Assembly (NCBI GenBank): GCA_040616305.1
Contig: CP159918.1
Location: 1,054,001 to 1,118,000, forward strand
Source of the DNA: UBA1876 sp003446665
GTDB taxonomy: Bacteria; Synergistota; Synergistia; Synergistales; Thermovirgaceae
DNA length: 64,000 nt
Direction: 5' to 3'
This document shows positions 43,701 to 52,824 of this stretch, piece by piece. The first letter of the stretch is position 1; the number at the start of each line of letters is the position of its first letter. The notes beneath the pieces were generated by a model, which made no database searches, had not been told where the DNA came from, and saw nothing but the letters and a program-made list of their open reading frames with translations. A program made the position numbers and the translations under genes.

Positions 43701-44408
43701 TCATCGATTCTGATTTCGTGTGATTCCCTTTCTTGCGCCTGCAACCCCGATATCCGGGCCCCGGTAATAATTTGCTTCGACGGTCCCGGGTGGTATGCTT
43801 TCAACTTCTCCGGAAGCGGCGATCGTGGCTATTGCCAGACCCGAGACAGGTGAAGTGCTGTAAAAAAGCGCCTTCGATGAAAGTTTTTCGAGATCGAAAA
43901 AGGTACCCAGATCATTTCCGACGAAGATGGTTGATCTAGTGTCTTGGTCGCCAAACAGCGACATAAATTCAGAAGGGGTCATTAACCTGCCTTCCATGAC
44001 GGTTTCTGTTTTACCGCCACAAAGCCGGTAAATTGCGGCGAAAAGGCTGTCTGTGCGCGCTCGTAAAACGGCTGCGACGTTAATACCCTCCGCAAGATAA
44101 GGAAAGGCCATGGCTAAAAGTGTCGGGACACAAGCTACATTTTTGCCAAGCGCGTAGGCAAGACCGGTGATATAAGAAAGCCCAACACGTATTCCAGTGA
44201 AATATCCGGGACCGGTGGTTACGGCAAACTCGTCTATTTCTTCCAGATTCTTGCCTGAGTCCATAAGCAACGTGTCGACAAGTGCAGGCAGACGCGCCGA
44301 TTGTCTGCGTGACAGTGAAAGCGTAATTTCACCAAGAGGCTCAAGTCCTTCTATAAGTCCCAGGGCCGTCCATCCGGTACTACAATCAAGAGAAAGAATC
44401 ACTTTCAT
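43701..44408 (-). CDS. tsaB: tRNA threonylcarbamoyladenosine biosynthesis protein TsaB
   Basis: About 235 residues. ASKHA-fold partner of TsaD in t6A37 synthesis: LSLDCSTGWTALGLI is the N-terminal motif and TGPGYFTGIRVGLSYITGLAYA the central block. ATG 44408 has GGAGAG 6 bases upstream and opens the conserved fold; a longer frame to 44516 lies inside tsaE. It overlaps the tsaE end by 23 bases. Confidence 0.94.
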   Translation of the reverse strand: MKVILSLDCSTGWTALGLIEGLEPLGEITLSLSRRQSARLPALVDTLLMDSGKNLEEIDEFAVTTGPGYFTGIRVGLSYITGLAYALGKNVACVPTLLAMAFPYLAEGINVAAVLRARTDSLFAAIYRLCGGKTETVMEGRLMTPSEFMSLFGDQDTRSTIFVGNDLGTFFDLEKLSSKALFYSTSPVSGLAIATIAASGEVESIPPGTVEANYYRGPDIGVAGARKGITRNQNR

Positions 44409-44949
44409 CGGAAACTCTCCAGTATTTTTGCAGTTTCTCCATGCATTCCGCCAAACGATTACATGCTTTTTCGCCTTTGCATCGGATCGAAAGCAGCAAC
44501 CTGGTATTTCCCCCATTCTGCAGTGCTCTTTCGTTTTTCGGGAAAGCGCGCCTGAAACTTATGTGCCATAAATTCTCTTCCGGGGGAAGGCTCCACCTTT
44601 CCCCCCATTCCACCAGGATAATGCAACCGTCTTTCTGGTAATCAAAAAGGCCGATATCGTATCCGTCCGTTTCTGAAAGTCTGTAAAGGTCGACGTGAAC
44701 GACCGGGATATGTCCAGGATATTCGTTGACCAAAGTGAAGGAAGGACTTCTGGCCGGAGTCGAACTGTAAAAGGAAGCAAACCCCTTTGCGAAAACTGTC
44801 TTGCCGCTCCCTAGTTCACCGGAAAGGATAATACACAACCCCTCGTAGGCGAAGGGCGCCATTTGGCTTCCAAGATTAAAAGTGTCATCCTCGCTGTCGG
44901 ATTGAATGGAAAAGCACAAGGGCATGCTCGAATCACGTCTCACGTTCAT
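44386..44949 (-). CDS. tsaE: tRNA threonylcarbamoyladenosine biosynthesis ATPase TsaE
   Basis: 187 residues. ATPase that supports the TsaBD complex. Walker A GELGSGKTVFAKGFA, SPSFTLVNEY and the VHVDLYRL block are typical. A C-terminal part of about 40 residues beyond the usual LVEWGERW end makes it slightly long. ATG 44949 overlaps the nnrED stop (ATGA). Confidence 0.94.
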   Translation of the reverse strand: MNVRRDSSMPLCFSIQSDSEDDTFNLGSQMAPFAYEGLCIILSGELGSGKTVFAKGFASFYSSTPARSPSFTLVNEYPGHIPVVHVDLYRLSETDGYDIGLFDYQKDGCIILVEWGERWSLPPEENLWHISFRRAFPKNERALQNGGNTRLLLSIRCKGEKACNRLAECMEKLQKYWRVSDESDSFS

Positions 44950-46511
44950 GGCATTCCTTCAAAGCCGGTGCGCTGGAATTTTTTTCTCAGGGCGTTTATG
45001 CAATACGGCAGCTCGTCGGCAATTTGGGAGGCGAGAAGTCCCTCTGTGCCGGTTTTTTCTCCAAGAAACAAGCCTGCTTTTGCATGAAGGAAAGCTGAAA
45101 GAACGGCGGCATTGAAAGAATCGAGACCGGCGGCGAGCATTGCGCCGACAATACCGCAAAGCACATCCCCCGAACCTGGAACGGACAAGCAAGGGTGGTC
45201 TTTTCCTATGACGGCTCTTGTCTTTCCGGAATCTATAATTGTTCCAGCACCCTTGAGAATAACCGTTTTCCACTTGAGGGCCAGTGCTCTGGCGGATTCG
45301 AGCCTTTCCGCGGAAATCTCCTCCGTCGTTTTCCCAAGGAGCGTGGCTGCTTCTCCTTCATGGGGCGTAAGGACGGTGTCGCCACTCCTTTCCTGGTGGT
45401 TCTTTATGTCTTTCAGAAAATAAAGAGCATCAGCATCAAAACAAACAGGAAGGTCGCTTTTTTCCCAAATTTTTCTGACAAGACCCGCTGTTGTTTCGGA
45501 CCGGCCTATCCCCGGTCCTGCAATGATCGATGAGGCCTTTCGGCCCCATTGTTTCATGGCCGCATCGTAGGCTTCAGGCAAGAGGAAACCCTTTTGGGAG
45601 GGTGCCCTGAAAATTATTGATTCAGGCAAGGCTCCAAAAGCGGGCAATATATCCTCTTCAGGTGTAACAACGACCACTATTCCTGCGCCGGCTCTGAGCG
45701 CCCCCCGTGCAGCCAGGAAAGGGGCACCCTGGTAAAGCCGGGAACCGCCGAAAATGATTACCGCTCCGCGTTGTCCCTTGTGGGTGAAGGAATTTCTTTT
45801 CGGCAACAGTGAAAAGGCTGTTTTGTCGTCAGGTACGAATGTGTCGGTTTCCGTGGGAAGAACGCTCCAATGGGGTATGCCTATGTGTCCCGTTACTACC
45901 TGTCCGGAAAAAAAGCGGCCGGGCATTACGAACAGCCCCGTTTTTGCGGCGAGGAAGGTAACAGTGGAAGTGGCTTTTACCGCGACCGTGGACACACTAC
46001 CCGTGGATGAATCTACTCCGCTGGGAACATCAAGGGCAAGGACAGGTTTTTTTGCAGCGTTTAAAAAAAAGATAATACGTTGCGTTTCGCCCCTGGGGGC
46101 ACCTTTCGCGCCGGTGCCCAAAAGTCCGTCTACGATAAGGTCGGAGGTATCGAAGATTTTATGCAGGTTTTCGTCCGTCATTTCACGTGAAAGTTCCACA
46201 TTGATTCCCAGTTTTTTTATAATCGTGAACTGTCGAGTCGCAAAATCTGACAATTTGTCCGGTTCAGCAGCCAGGATGATTACTGGTTCCATATCATAAA
46301 GTAGAAGATGACGTGCGAGAGCCATTCCGTCAGCGCCGTTATTACCGCTCCCGCAGGCTATTACGACCCGGGAGGGCTTGCCGTAAAAACTGAAAATGTG
46401 ATTAGCCGCAGATCTGGCAGCATTTTCCATCAAAACCAGACCGGGAACGCCTGTTTCTGTCATTGCCCTGCGGTCTGCTTCCCTTGTTGCAGCCGCATCA
46501 TAGAGATACAT
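44946..46511 (-). CDS. nnrE-nnrD: Bifunctional NAD(P)H-hydrate epimerase/dehydratase
   Basis: About 521 residues. The N-terminal ~210 residues are the epimerase (YjeF_N) with CGSGNNGADGMALARHL; the C-terminal half is the ADP/ATP-dependent dehydratase with TPHEGEAATLLG and GSGDVLCGIVGAMLA. Together they repair hydrated NAD(P)H, a damage product. ATG 46511 lies 8 bases after GAGGGGGG. It sits after acpS and before tsaE, a common order. Confidence 0.96.
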   Translation of the reverse strand: MYLYDAAATREADRRAMTETGVPGLVLMENAARSAANHIFSFYGKPSRVVIACGSGNNGADGMALARHLLLYDMEPVIILAAEPDKLSDFATRQFTIIKKLGINVELSREMTDENLHKIFDTSDLIVDGLLGTGAKGAPRGETQRIIFFLNAAKKPVLALDVPSGVDSSTGSVSTVAVKATSTVTFLAAKTGLFVMPGRFFSGQVVTGHIGIPHWSVLPTETDTFVPDDKTAFSLLPKRNSFTHKGQRGAVIIFGGSRLYQGAPFLAARGALRAGAGIVVVVTPEEDILPAFGALPESIIFRAPSQKGFLLPEAYDAAMKQWGRKASSIIAGPGIGRSETTAGLVRKIWEKSDLPVCFDADALYFLKDIKNHQERSGDTVLTPHEGEAATLLGKTTEEISAERLESARALALKWKTVILKGAGTIIDSGKTRAVIGKDHPCLSVPGSGDVLCGIVGAMLAAGLDSFNAAVLSAFLHAKAGLFLGEKTGTEGLLASQIADELPYCINALRKKFQRTGFEGMP

Positions 46512-46884
46512 TTTGGCTGCCCCCCTCAAGAAGGACAATAGCAACTACGTTGTCGCCATCGTGGCTTAACGAAACATGAACTTTTTTCGCTCCCGTGGAC
46601 TCTACAAGCAACCTGGCCGGATCTTCCAAAAAAATTACTGGACCCGTTGGTGTGCGTTCAAGCCACACGTTTTTTAACCCCACCTTGCCTATGCCCCATC
46701 CTCCGGCCTTGGCAAAGGCTTCTTTTGCGGCGAAGGAAGCAGCGAAATGTTGGGCTGGGTTTTTCATGTTTTTGGCGTAAATCCTTTCCCTTTCGGCAAA
46801 GACCTTTTCTTCAAATCCAGGCCGGCTAAGACATTCCGCGATTCGGGAAATACGACAAAGATCAATTCCAACACCCGTTATCAT
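46498..46884 (-). CDS. acpS: Holo-[acyl-carrier-protein] synthase AcpS
   Basis: About 128 residues. Transfers 4'-phosphopantetheine from CoA to acyl carrier protein. GVGIDLCRISRI and FAASFAAKEAFAKA hold the magnesium-binding Asp and Glu, and VHVSLSHDGDNVVAIVLLE closes the domain. ATG 46884 lies 5 bases after GGGGG. First gene of the acpS-nnrED-tsaE-tsaB operon. Confidence 0.95.
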   Translation of the reverse strand: MITGVGIDLCRISRIAECLSRPGFEEKVFAERERIYAKNMKNPAQHFAASFAAKEAFAKAGGWGIGKVGLKNVWLERTPTGPVIFLEDPARLLVESTGAKKVHVSLSHDGDNVVAIVLLEGGSQNVSL

Positions 46885-46926
46885 ATGGGCCCCCAAGGAT
46901 GGAATATCTTTCGTAAACCGGGAAAC

Positions 46927-46932
46927 ATTATA
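46927..46932 (-). promoter_or_regulatory. Candidate promoter -10 box of the acpS operon
   Basis: TATAAT on the minus strand about 43 bases before the acpS ATG and about 50 bases after the tRNA-Val terminator. No strong -35 at 17 bases. Confidence 0.45.
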
Positions 46933-46977
46933 CATGATGAAACAGGAGGGAAAAACCGTCGCGCAGTCAAGAAGGTT

Positions 46978-47010
46978 AAAAAATTCGGCGCCCGTGTTCC
47001 CGGACGCCGA
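46978..47010 (-). terminator. Intrinsic terminator after tRNA-Val
   Basis: On the minus strand TCGGCGTCCG (47010-47001) and CGGGCGCCGA (46994-46985) form a 10-bp stem with one G-U pair and a 6-base loop, followed by a run of six T after one A. On the plus strand the same stem is followed by CTATTTTTTA, so it may act both ways. Confidence 0.9.
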
Positions 47011-47020
47011 CTATTTTTTA

Positions 47021-47095
47021 TGGTGGGTGGTGCAGGACTCGAACCTGCGACCTCTTCCGCGTCAAGGAAGCGTTCTTCCTCTGAACTAACCACCC
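47021..47095 (-). tRNA. tRNA-Val (GAC)
   Basis: 75 bases with encoded CCA. Acceptor GGGTGGT, anticodon stem CTTCC/GGAAG with loop TTGACGC, anticodon GAC; T arm GCAGGTTCGAGTCCTGC. It starts 15 bases after the rlmB stop, so it is probably co-transcribed with that gene and cut out of the message. Confidence 0.95.
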
Positions 47096-47110
47096 TGGGC
47101 GCAATGCATT

Positions 47111-47926
47111 TTACCTGCCTGGCGTTTGGTTGTCAACAGCGCGTAACCATTCGTACATACCGATGGCTGCTGCAGTCGCGACGTTGAGGGAACCAGTGGT
47201 TCCTCTCATCGGAATTTTGACTGTTTCGTCACAGGACTTTCTGACAGGAACAGTCAGCCCCTTGCCTTCGCTTCCCACAATCAGGGCCAGACGTTCAGGA
47301 ATCCTGGCTCCATCTATACGTACCGCCGCCTTGTGATCCAGTCCAAATACCCAGATTCCGGAACGTTTGAGGCGCCTTATGGCATCGGTGAGACTTCCTG
47401 TTGAAAAAAGCGGAATGCGTCCTGCCGCCCCTGAACTGGTTTTCAATACCGTTCCGGTCGGCATGGCCGATCGCCATTTGGGGAAAATCACTCCAGCTGC
47501 TCCGAAAACTTCCGCTGAACGGATTATGGCTCCCATATTATGTGGATCCTGGACCCTGTCCAGTAGTAAATATAATAAAGGCCCCTGTATTTCAGACGCC
47601 TGTTCTTCTAGTTGTTCCATCCCGGATAATTTAACCGGTGCTACTTTCACCACGACACCCTGGTGGTTGCATCCTGGACATGTCTTGTCCAAAAAAGGCC
47701 TTGGGACAAATTTGAAAGGGATTCGTTCTTTCTTGCAGATGGCGAGGATTTCAGTCAATAATTCATCTTTGTGACTGCCTTCTGAAACGTAAAGTACGAG
47801 ACATCTTTCGGGCTTTCCTTCGAGAAAAGACCTGACAGCATGCTTCCCGAAGCACAATTCGTCGGCAACGGGATTTGGTTGTTCCGGCTTTTTACGGCCG
47901 TGGGGTGCGCTCCATTTATTGTTCAT
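47111..47926 (-). CDS. rlmB: 23S rRNA 2'-O-methyltransferase, RlmB/TrmH (SpoU) family
   Basis: About 271 residues. An N-terminal substrate-binding domain (LCFGKHAVRSFLEG) is followed by the SpoU knot: LLLDRVQDPHNMGAIIRSAEVFGA, LIVGSEGKGLT and MRGTTGSLNVATAAAIGMYE. Targets ribose of G2251-type residues or similar; the exact site is not fixed. ATG 47926 has GGGGATG just upstream and overlaps the uvrA stop; a longer frame to 48016 lies inside uvrA. Confidence 0.92.
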   Translation of the reverse strand: MNNKWSAPHGRKKPEQPNPVADELCFGKHAVRSFLEGKPERCLVLYVSEGSHKDELLTEILAICKKERIPFKFVPRPFLDKTCPGCNHQGVVVKVAPVKLSGMEQLEEQASEIQGPLLYLLLDRVQDPHNMGAIIRSAEVFGAAGVIFPKWRSAMPTGTVLKTSSGAAGRIPLFSTGSLTDAIRRLKRSGIWVFGLDHKAAVRIDGARIPERLALIVGSEGKGLTVPVRKSCDETVKIPMRGTTGSLNVATAAAIGMYEWLRAVDNQTPGR

Positions 47927-50759
47927 TTTGCATCCCCATTTCTTCAAGGTATTTCCGCAGATATTTTCCAGTATAGGATGTCTCGTTAGCCAAAATGCTT
48001 CCAAGAGATCCTGCACCTACAAGGAGTCCTCCATTCTCGCCACCTTCCGGCCCGAGGTCGATGATATGATCACATGAAGCGATGACGTCCAGGTTGTGTT
48101 CTATCACAACTACAGTGTTACCCTGGTCTACTAGTTTTTGTAAGAGGATTAATAATTTGTGAACATCCCTGTAATGCAATCCCGTGGTTGGCTCATCCAT
48201 TAGATATAGCGTATTACCACGGAATTTCTTGCCAAGTTCGGTTGCCAGCTTCACTCGCTGCGCCTCTCCTCCGCTAAGGGTAGGTGCAGGCTGCCCCAGC
48301 CGGATATAGCCGAGTCCGGCTTCTGCGATAACTCGCAGTTTTCCTGCGATTCCAGGCTGATCAGAGAAGAATTCGGAAGCCTCGCTCACAGTCATTTCGA
48401 GTACTTCGGCGATGTTCTTCCCTTTAAATCGGATATCAAGCGTCTCCTGGTTGTAGCGTGAACCCTTGCATACATCGCACTTCACGTAAACGTCAGGCAT
48501 GAAAAGCATCGAGATCTTGACTTCACCTTCACCCTTGCATGCCTCGCAACGCCCTCCCCTAACGTTGAAACTGAATCTGCCTGGGTCGTACCCTCGCATA
48601 CGGGATTCGGGGAGTCTCGAATACAGTTCACGTATAGGTGTAAAAACGCCAGTGTAGGTAGCCGGGTTAGATCGTGGGGTTCTTCCTATGGGAGCTTGAT
48701 CTATCATCACCGCGTTCATGCCTTCCTGCCAGCCGGTAATTTCCTTGTGTTTCCCGGCCCGTTCTCGAAAAATTTTGTCTGTCTTCCGCCTGAGCCCCTT
48801 GTAAAGGATTTCATGCATAAGTGTGCTCTTGCCCGAACCTGAAACACCGGTGATACATACAAAAAGCCCCAAGGGGATGTCTATATCCAGGTTTTTCAGG
48901 TTATTTTCCGAAGCACCTCTTATTCCGATGAATCCTTTCGGTTTTCTTCTCGTTTCGCTGCGTACGATTCCGGAAACGCTGCCTTTAAGATAAGGACCGG
49001 AAAGCGTGGATTTTTCTGACAATTTTAGGGGAGGTGCCGAAGCTATAACTTTACCTCCCCATTCTCCTGCGCCGGGCCCGAGTTCTATGATGTGATCGGC
49101 CTGCATCATTGTTTCCCTGTCATGTTCGACCACGAGCACAGTGTTTTCCAGGTCGCGAATGGTCTCCAGGGTTTTCAAAAGTCTGGATGTATCTCTTGCA
49201 TGCAACCCAATGGTCGGTTCATCGAGTACATACAATACTCCCGTAAGTTTCGACCCCAGTTGGGTGGCAAGCCTGATGCGTTGGCTTTCCCCCGCGCTCA
49301 GCGTGTCGGCTCGCCTTGAAAGGGAAAGGTATCCGACACCGACATCGTTCATGAAAGAAAGTCTTTTAATGATTTCAGCGACAATCGGTTCAGACAAGTC
49401 CTTTTTATCCTCTGAGAGGGTTATTGTTTCAAGTGTCTCCTTCAATTTTTCAACGGCCATTGACACGACGTCACCTATATGCATGCCTCCGACTTTCACC
49501 GCAAGGGCTTCCCTACGCAGGCGAGCCCCACCGCAGGTCTTGCAGATGTCTTCGTTTCTATAGCCTGCAAGTTCGTTTTTAACCGCCTCGGATTCAGTTT
49601 CTCGCCAGCGTGTCTCGAGCCATGGAATCAATCCTTCATAGCGGCCCATGTATTCGACTGTCTCGCCGCGTTTTTTGTCTCTGAAGTTAAGGACGAGTTT
49701 CTGTGACGACCCGTAAAGGATTATGTTTTTAACCTCTTCGGACAAATCTTTATAGGCATTCTCGCCCAAATTCGCTTCAATGAACTCGTCTAAAGCGCTA
49801 AGCTTGCGGAGCATGTAATGTTTTTTCTTCCATGGAAGAAGTGCCCCTCCCAGGGGGGGCAAAGACTCATCGACAATCCTTTCGGGGGCGAAATATTCGT
49901 GACTACCCAATCCGTTACAATCGGGGCAGGCTCCGTAAGGATTGTTGAAGGAAAATAGCCTTGGTTCGATTTCGGGAAAGGAAATGTCACAATCCGGGCA
50001 AGCAGCATGTTCCGACAGGGTTTTGGTCTCGTCCATTGCCTCGATCTTGACGAAGCCTGAACTGGTTTCCAAAGCGGTTTCCACCGCCTCGGCAAGGCGT
50101 CCCCTGTTTTTTGACGAAACTGTCATCCTGTCGATTAAAATTTCTATGTCATGCTTTCTGTTCTTATCAAGGGGTATATCTTCTTCAAGCCAATATAAAG
50201 TACCATCCACTTTTGCCCGCAGAAATCCCTGCTTGAGAAATTGTATGAAAAGATTCTTGAATTCACCCTTTTTACCCTTTATAACGGGGGCCAGTATTTC
50301 CACTGGCTGATCTTCGTAGTTGCCCAAGATGAGACTGACAATTTCGTCCAGACTGTAACTTCTCAGCTCCTTGCCGCATTCGGGGCAATAGGGGATCCCG
50401 GCTCTTCCAAAAAGAAGCCTGAGGTAATCGTAGATTTCCGTGACCGTTCCTACCGTTGACCGGGGATTATGGGAAACTCCTTTCTGCTCTATCGAGATGG
50501 ACGGTGATAGTCCTGATATGTCGTCTACGTCAGGCTTGTCCTGCATTCCAAGAAACTGTCTTGCATAGGCTGAAAGGGATTCCACGTAGCGCCGCTGACC
50601 TTCGGCATAGATCGTGTCAAAGGCAAGTGAGGATTTACCCGAACCTGAAGGACCGGTTATCACCACGAGCCGGTTTTTAGGAATGCGTACGTCTATATTT
50701 TTTAGATTGTGTTCTCTTGCGCCTTTTACCTGTATCCATCTGGGCACGTATGGTTTCAC
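47916..50759 (-). CDS. uvrA: Excinuclease ABC subunit A
   Basis: About 947 residues. DNA-damage-recognition ATPase with two ABC modules. The P-loops are GPSGSGKSSLAF and GVSGSGKSTLMHE; zinc-binding pairs CPDC...CPDC and CEAC...CDVC, and the ABC signatures LSLSRRADTLSAGESQRI and PAPTLSGGEAQRVKLA, are intact. The start is uncertain: GTG 50759 or GTG 50747 follow GGTGGAGG, while a TTG at 50807 lies deeper in uvrB. It overlaps uvrB by about 80 bases, so both are translated from one message. Confidence 0.97.
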   Translation of the reverse strand: MKPYVPRWIQVKGAREHNLKNIDVRIPKNRLVVITGPSGSGKSSLAFDTIYAEGQRRYVESLSAYARQFLGMQDKPDVDDISGLSPSISIEQKGVSHNPRSTVGTVTEIYDYLRLLFGRAGIPYCPECGKELRSYSLDEIVSLILGNYEDQPVEILAPVIKGKKGEFKNLFIQFLKQGFLRAKVDGTLYWLEEDIPLDKNRKHDIEILIDRMTVSSKNRGRLAEAVETALETSSGFVKIEAMDETKTLSEHAACPDCDISFPEIEPRLFSFNNPYGACPDCNGLGSHEYFAPERIVDESLPPLGGALLPWKKKHYMLRKLSALDEFIEANLGENAYKDLSEEVKNIILYGSSQKLVLNFRDKKRGETVEYMGRYEGLIPWLETRWRETESEAVKNELAGYRNEDICKTCGGARLRREALAVKVGGMHIGDVVSMAVEKLKETLETITLSEDKKDLSEPIVAEIIKRLSFMNDVGVGYLSLSRRADTLSAGESQRIRLATQLGSKLTGVLYVLDEPTIGLHARDTSRLLKTLETIRDLENTVLVVEHDRETMMQADHIIELGPGAGEWGGKVIASAPPLKLSEKSTLSGPYLKGSVSGIVRSETRRKPKGFIGIRGASENNLKNLDIDIPLGLFVCITGVSGSGKSTLMHEILYKGLRRKTDKIFRERAGKHKEITGWQEGMNAVMIDQAPIGRTPRSNPATYTGVFTPIRELYSRLPESRMRGYDPGRFSFNVRGGRCEACKGEGEVKISMLFMPDVYVKCDVCKGSRYNQETLDIRFKGKNIAEVLEMTVSEASEFFSDQPGIAGKLRVIAEAGLGYIRLGQPAPTLSGGEAQRVKLATELGKKFRGNTLYLMDEPTTGLHYRDVHKLLILLQKLVDQGNTVVVIEHNLDVIASCDHIIDLGPEGGENGGLLVGAGSLGSILANETSYTGKYLRKYLEEMGMQNEQ

Positions 50760-52710
50760 CTCCACCTTTTTTCTGCAGGATGTCCCTGATGGCGGCAGCC
50801 TTTTCAAAGTTCAGTTTTTCTACGGCTTCCCACATCATTCGTTCCAGTTCCTGCCTCGAAAGTGTAACAACACCAGGCTCAGCATTTATTTGGTCTTTTC
50901 CGGTGGTTTGAAGCTCCTCCGGGAGAATGTGGACTATATCTTTTATAATTGACCGTGGTTCAATGCCGTGTTTTTCATTATATTCAATTTGAATCCTGCG
51001 CCGCCTGGTGGTCTCTTCCACGGCGCGTCGGATGCTCCCTGTTTCTCTGTCTGCATAAAGAACGACCGTTCCCGCTGTGTTGCGGGCGGCTCTGCCTATC
51101 ATTTGTACGAGCGACCTGTGGGACCTAAGGAAGCCTTCCCTGTCGGCATCGACAATTGCTACCAGTGAAACTTCGGGAAGATCGATGCCTTCGCGAAGAA
51201 GGTTTACTCCGACCAGTATCGATATATCGCCGCGTCGTAGTTCCCTGATCAACTCGACTCTTTCAAAGGCGTCCAGCTCTGAATGTATGTACCTGACGGA
51301 GAACCCGATTTCGGAAAGATATTCCGCAAGATCTTCTGAAGATCGCTTCGTGAGCGTAGTAACAAGGGCCCTTTCCCCCTTTTCAACTACGGATCTCAGG
51401 CGTTCGACCAGGTCATCCACCTGATTACGCGCAGGAGAGACCTCGAGCACAGGGTCTACAACACCGGTAGGCCTGACTACTTGTTCAACAACCTGGTCAG
51501 ATACGCTCATTTCCCAGTCTCCGGGTGTGGCCGAAACGAAACAGACCTTTTTCAGGTATCCCTTGAACTCCTCCCATTTGAGTGGTCTGTTGTCAAGACA
51601 GGAGGGTAGTCTGAACCCATACTCGACCAGTGTTTCTTTCCTTGCCCTGTCTCCGTTGTACATGCCCTGGACCTGGGGAATAGTGATATGTGATTCGTCG
51701 ATAAAGAAAAGGAAATCCTCCGGGAAAAAATCCAGGAGTGTTCCAGGTGGTTCGCCTGGGGCACGTTCGTCGAGATATCTGGAATAGTTCTCTATGCCTG
51801 AGCAATATCCTACCTCGGCAAGCATTTCCATATCATATCTAGTCCTCATTTCGATTCTTTGTGCCTCCAGCAGTTTGCCGCATGAATGGAAATAATCGAT
51901 TCGTTCCTCCAACTCTTTTCCTATCTGCCCAAGGGCTTTCGAGATTGCTTCATCGGAAGTTATGTAGTGCTGCGCCGGGAAAATAGCTGCGCTTTCCTTA
52001 GATACCAGACTCTTTCCTGTTACAGGGTCAATTTCGTCTATCTTTTCGATTGTTTCATCAAAAAAAACCACTCTTAAGGCCGTGTCGCTGTAAGCCGGGA
52101 AAATCTCGAAAATTTCACCACGCGCCCTGAAATTGCCGGGTTCCAGCACAGCATCGTTTCTTACATAATGGTTCCGGTCAAGTTGTTCCACGAAATCTCT
52201 TCGCTGGTAACTCTCACCCACCGAGAACCTGAAAACCGCCTCTTCGTAATTTTTTCTTTTACCGATTCCGTAGATACAGGATACGCTCGCGACCACGATG
52301 ACGTCCCGCCTTTCAAGAAGCGCCTTAGTGGTGGACAACCGCAACTTTTCTATCCTTTCGTTGATAGAGGCATCTTTTTCAATATAAATATCACTCGAGG
52401 GGACATATGCTTCAGGTTGATAATAGTCATAGTAGCTTACGAAATATTCCACGGCGTTTTCCGGGAAAAAACTTTTGAATTCGCTGTAAAGCTGAGCGGC
52501 CAATGTCTTGTTATGAGCAAGTACCAGGGTGGGAACCTGTAGTTTTTGAATAACATGGGCCATCGTAAAGGTTTTTCCGCTTCCTGTGACACCCAGCAGA
52601 CATTGTTTATTTAATCCCTTGCTGAATCCTTCTACCAGCAATTCTATGGCTTTCGGCTGGTCGCCTGCAGGGGGCCATGGGGCCGAAAGTTGAAATTGAT
52701 GTCCTTTCAT
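50677..52710 (-). CDS. uvrB: Excinuclease ABC subunit B
   Basis: About 677 residues. DNA helicase-like subunit with Walker A GVTGSGKTFTMAHV, the beta-hairpin region FVSYYDYYQPEAYVPSSD, motif VSCIYGIG, and the UVR domain at the C-terminus that docks UvrC. ATG 52710 follows AAGGTGA by about 9 bases; ATG 52728 has AGGG right against it. The start is only about 27 bases after the terminator T-run that follows ftsH, see the findings. Confidence 0.97.
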   Translation of the reverse strand: MKGHQFQLSAPWPPAGDQPKAIELLVEGFSKGLNKQCLLGVTGSGKTFTMAHVIQKLQVPTLVLAHNKTLAAQLYSEFKSFFPENAVEYFVSYYDYYQPEAYVPSSDIYIEKDASINERIEKLRLSTTKALLERRDVIVVASVSCIYGIGKRKNYEEAVFRFSVGESYQRRDFVEQLDRNHYVRNDAVLEPGNFRARGEIFEIFPAYSDTALRVVFFDETIEKIDEIDPVTGKSLVSKESAAIFPAQHYITSDEAISKALGQIGKELEERIDYFHSCGKLLEAQRIEMRTRYDMEMLAEVGYCSGIENYSRYLDERAPGEPPGTLLDFFPEDFLFFIDESHITIPQVQGMYNGDRARKETLVEYGFRLPSCLDNRPLKWEEFKGYLKKVCFVSATPGDWEMSVSDQVVEQVVRPTGVVDPVLEVSPARNQVDDLVERLRSVVEKGERALVTTLTKRSSEDLAEYLSEIGFSVRYIHSELDAFERVELIRELRRGDISILVGVNLLREGIDLPEVSLVAIVDADREGFLRSHRSLVQMIGRAARNTAGTVVLYADRETGSIRRAVEETTRRRRIQIEYNEKHGIEPRSIIKDIVHILPEELQTTGKDQINAEPGVVTLSRQELERMMWEAVEKLNFEKAAAIRDILQKKGGGETIRAQMDTGKRRKRTQSKKYRRTHS

Positions 52711-52736
52711 GGTGCTTTTCACCTTCATCCCTGTCT

Positions 52737-52779
52737 TAAAAAAGAGCGTTCGAAGAAAAAAATATCTCTCCGAACGCTC
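52737..52779 (-). terminator. Intrinsic terminator between ftsH and uvrB
   Basis: On the minus strand GAGCGTTCG (52779-52771) and CGAACGCTC (52752-52744) form a perfect 9-bp stem with an 18-base T-rich loop, followed by TTTTTT. It closes the tilS-hpt-ftsH operon and sits almost on top of the uvrB translation start. Confidence 0.9.
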
Positions 52780-52824
52780 AAACCGCCCTATCTTCTCTTG
52801 ACAGAACCGTAGTGAGTTCTCGAA

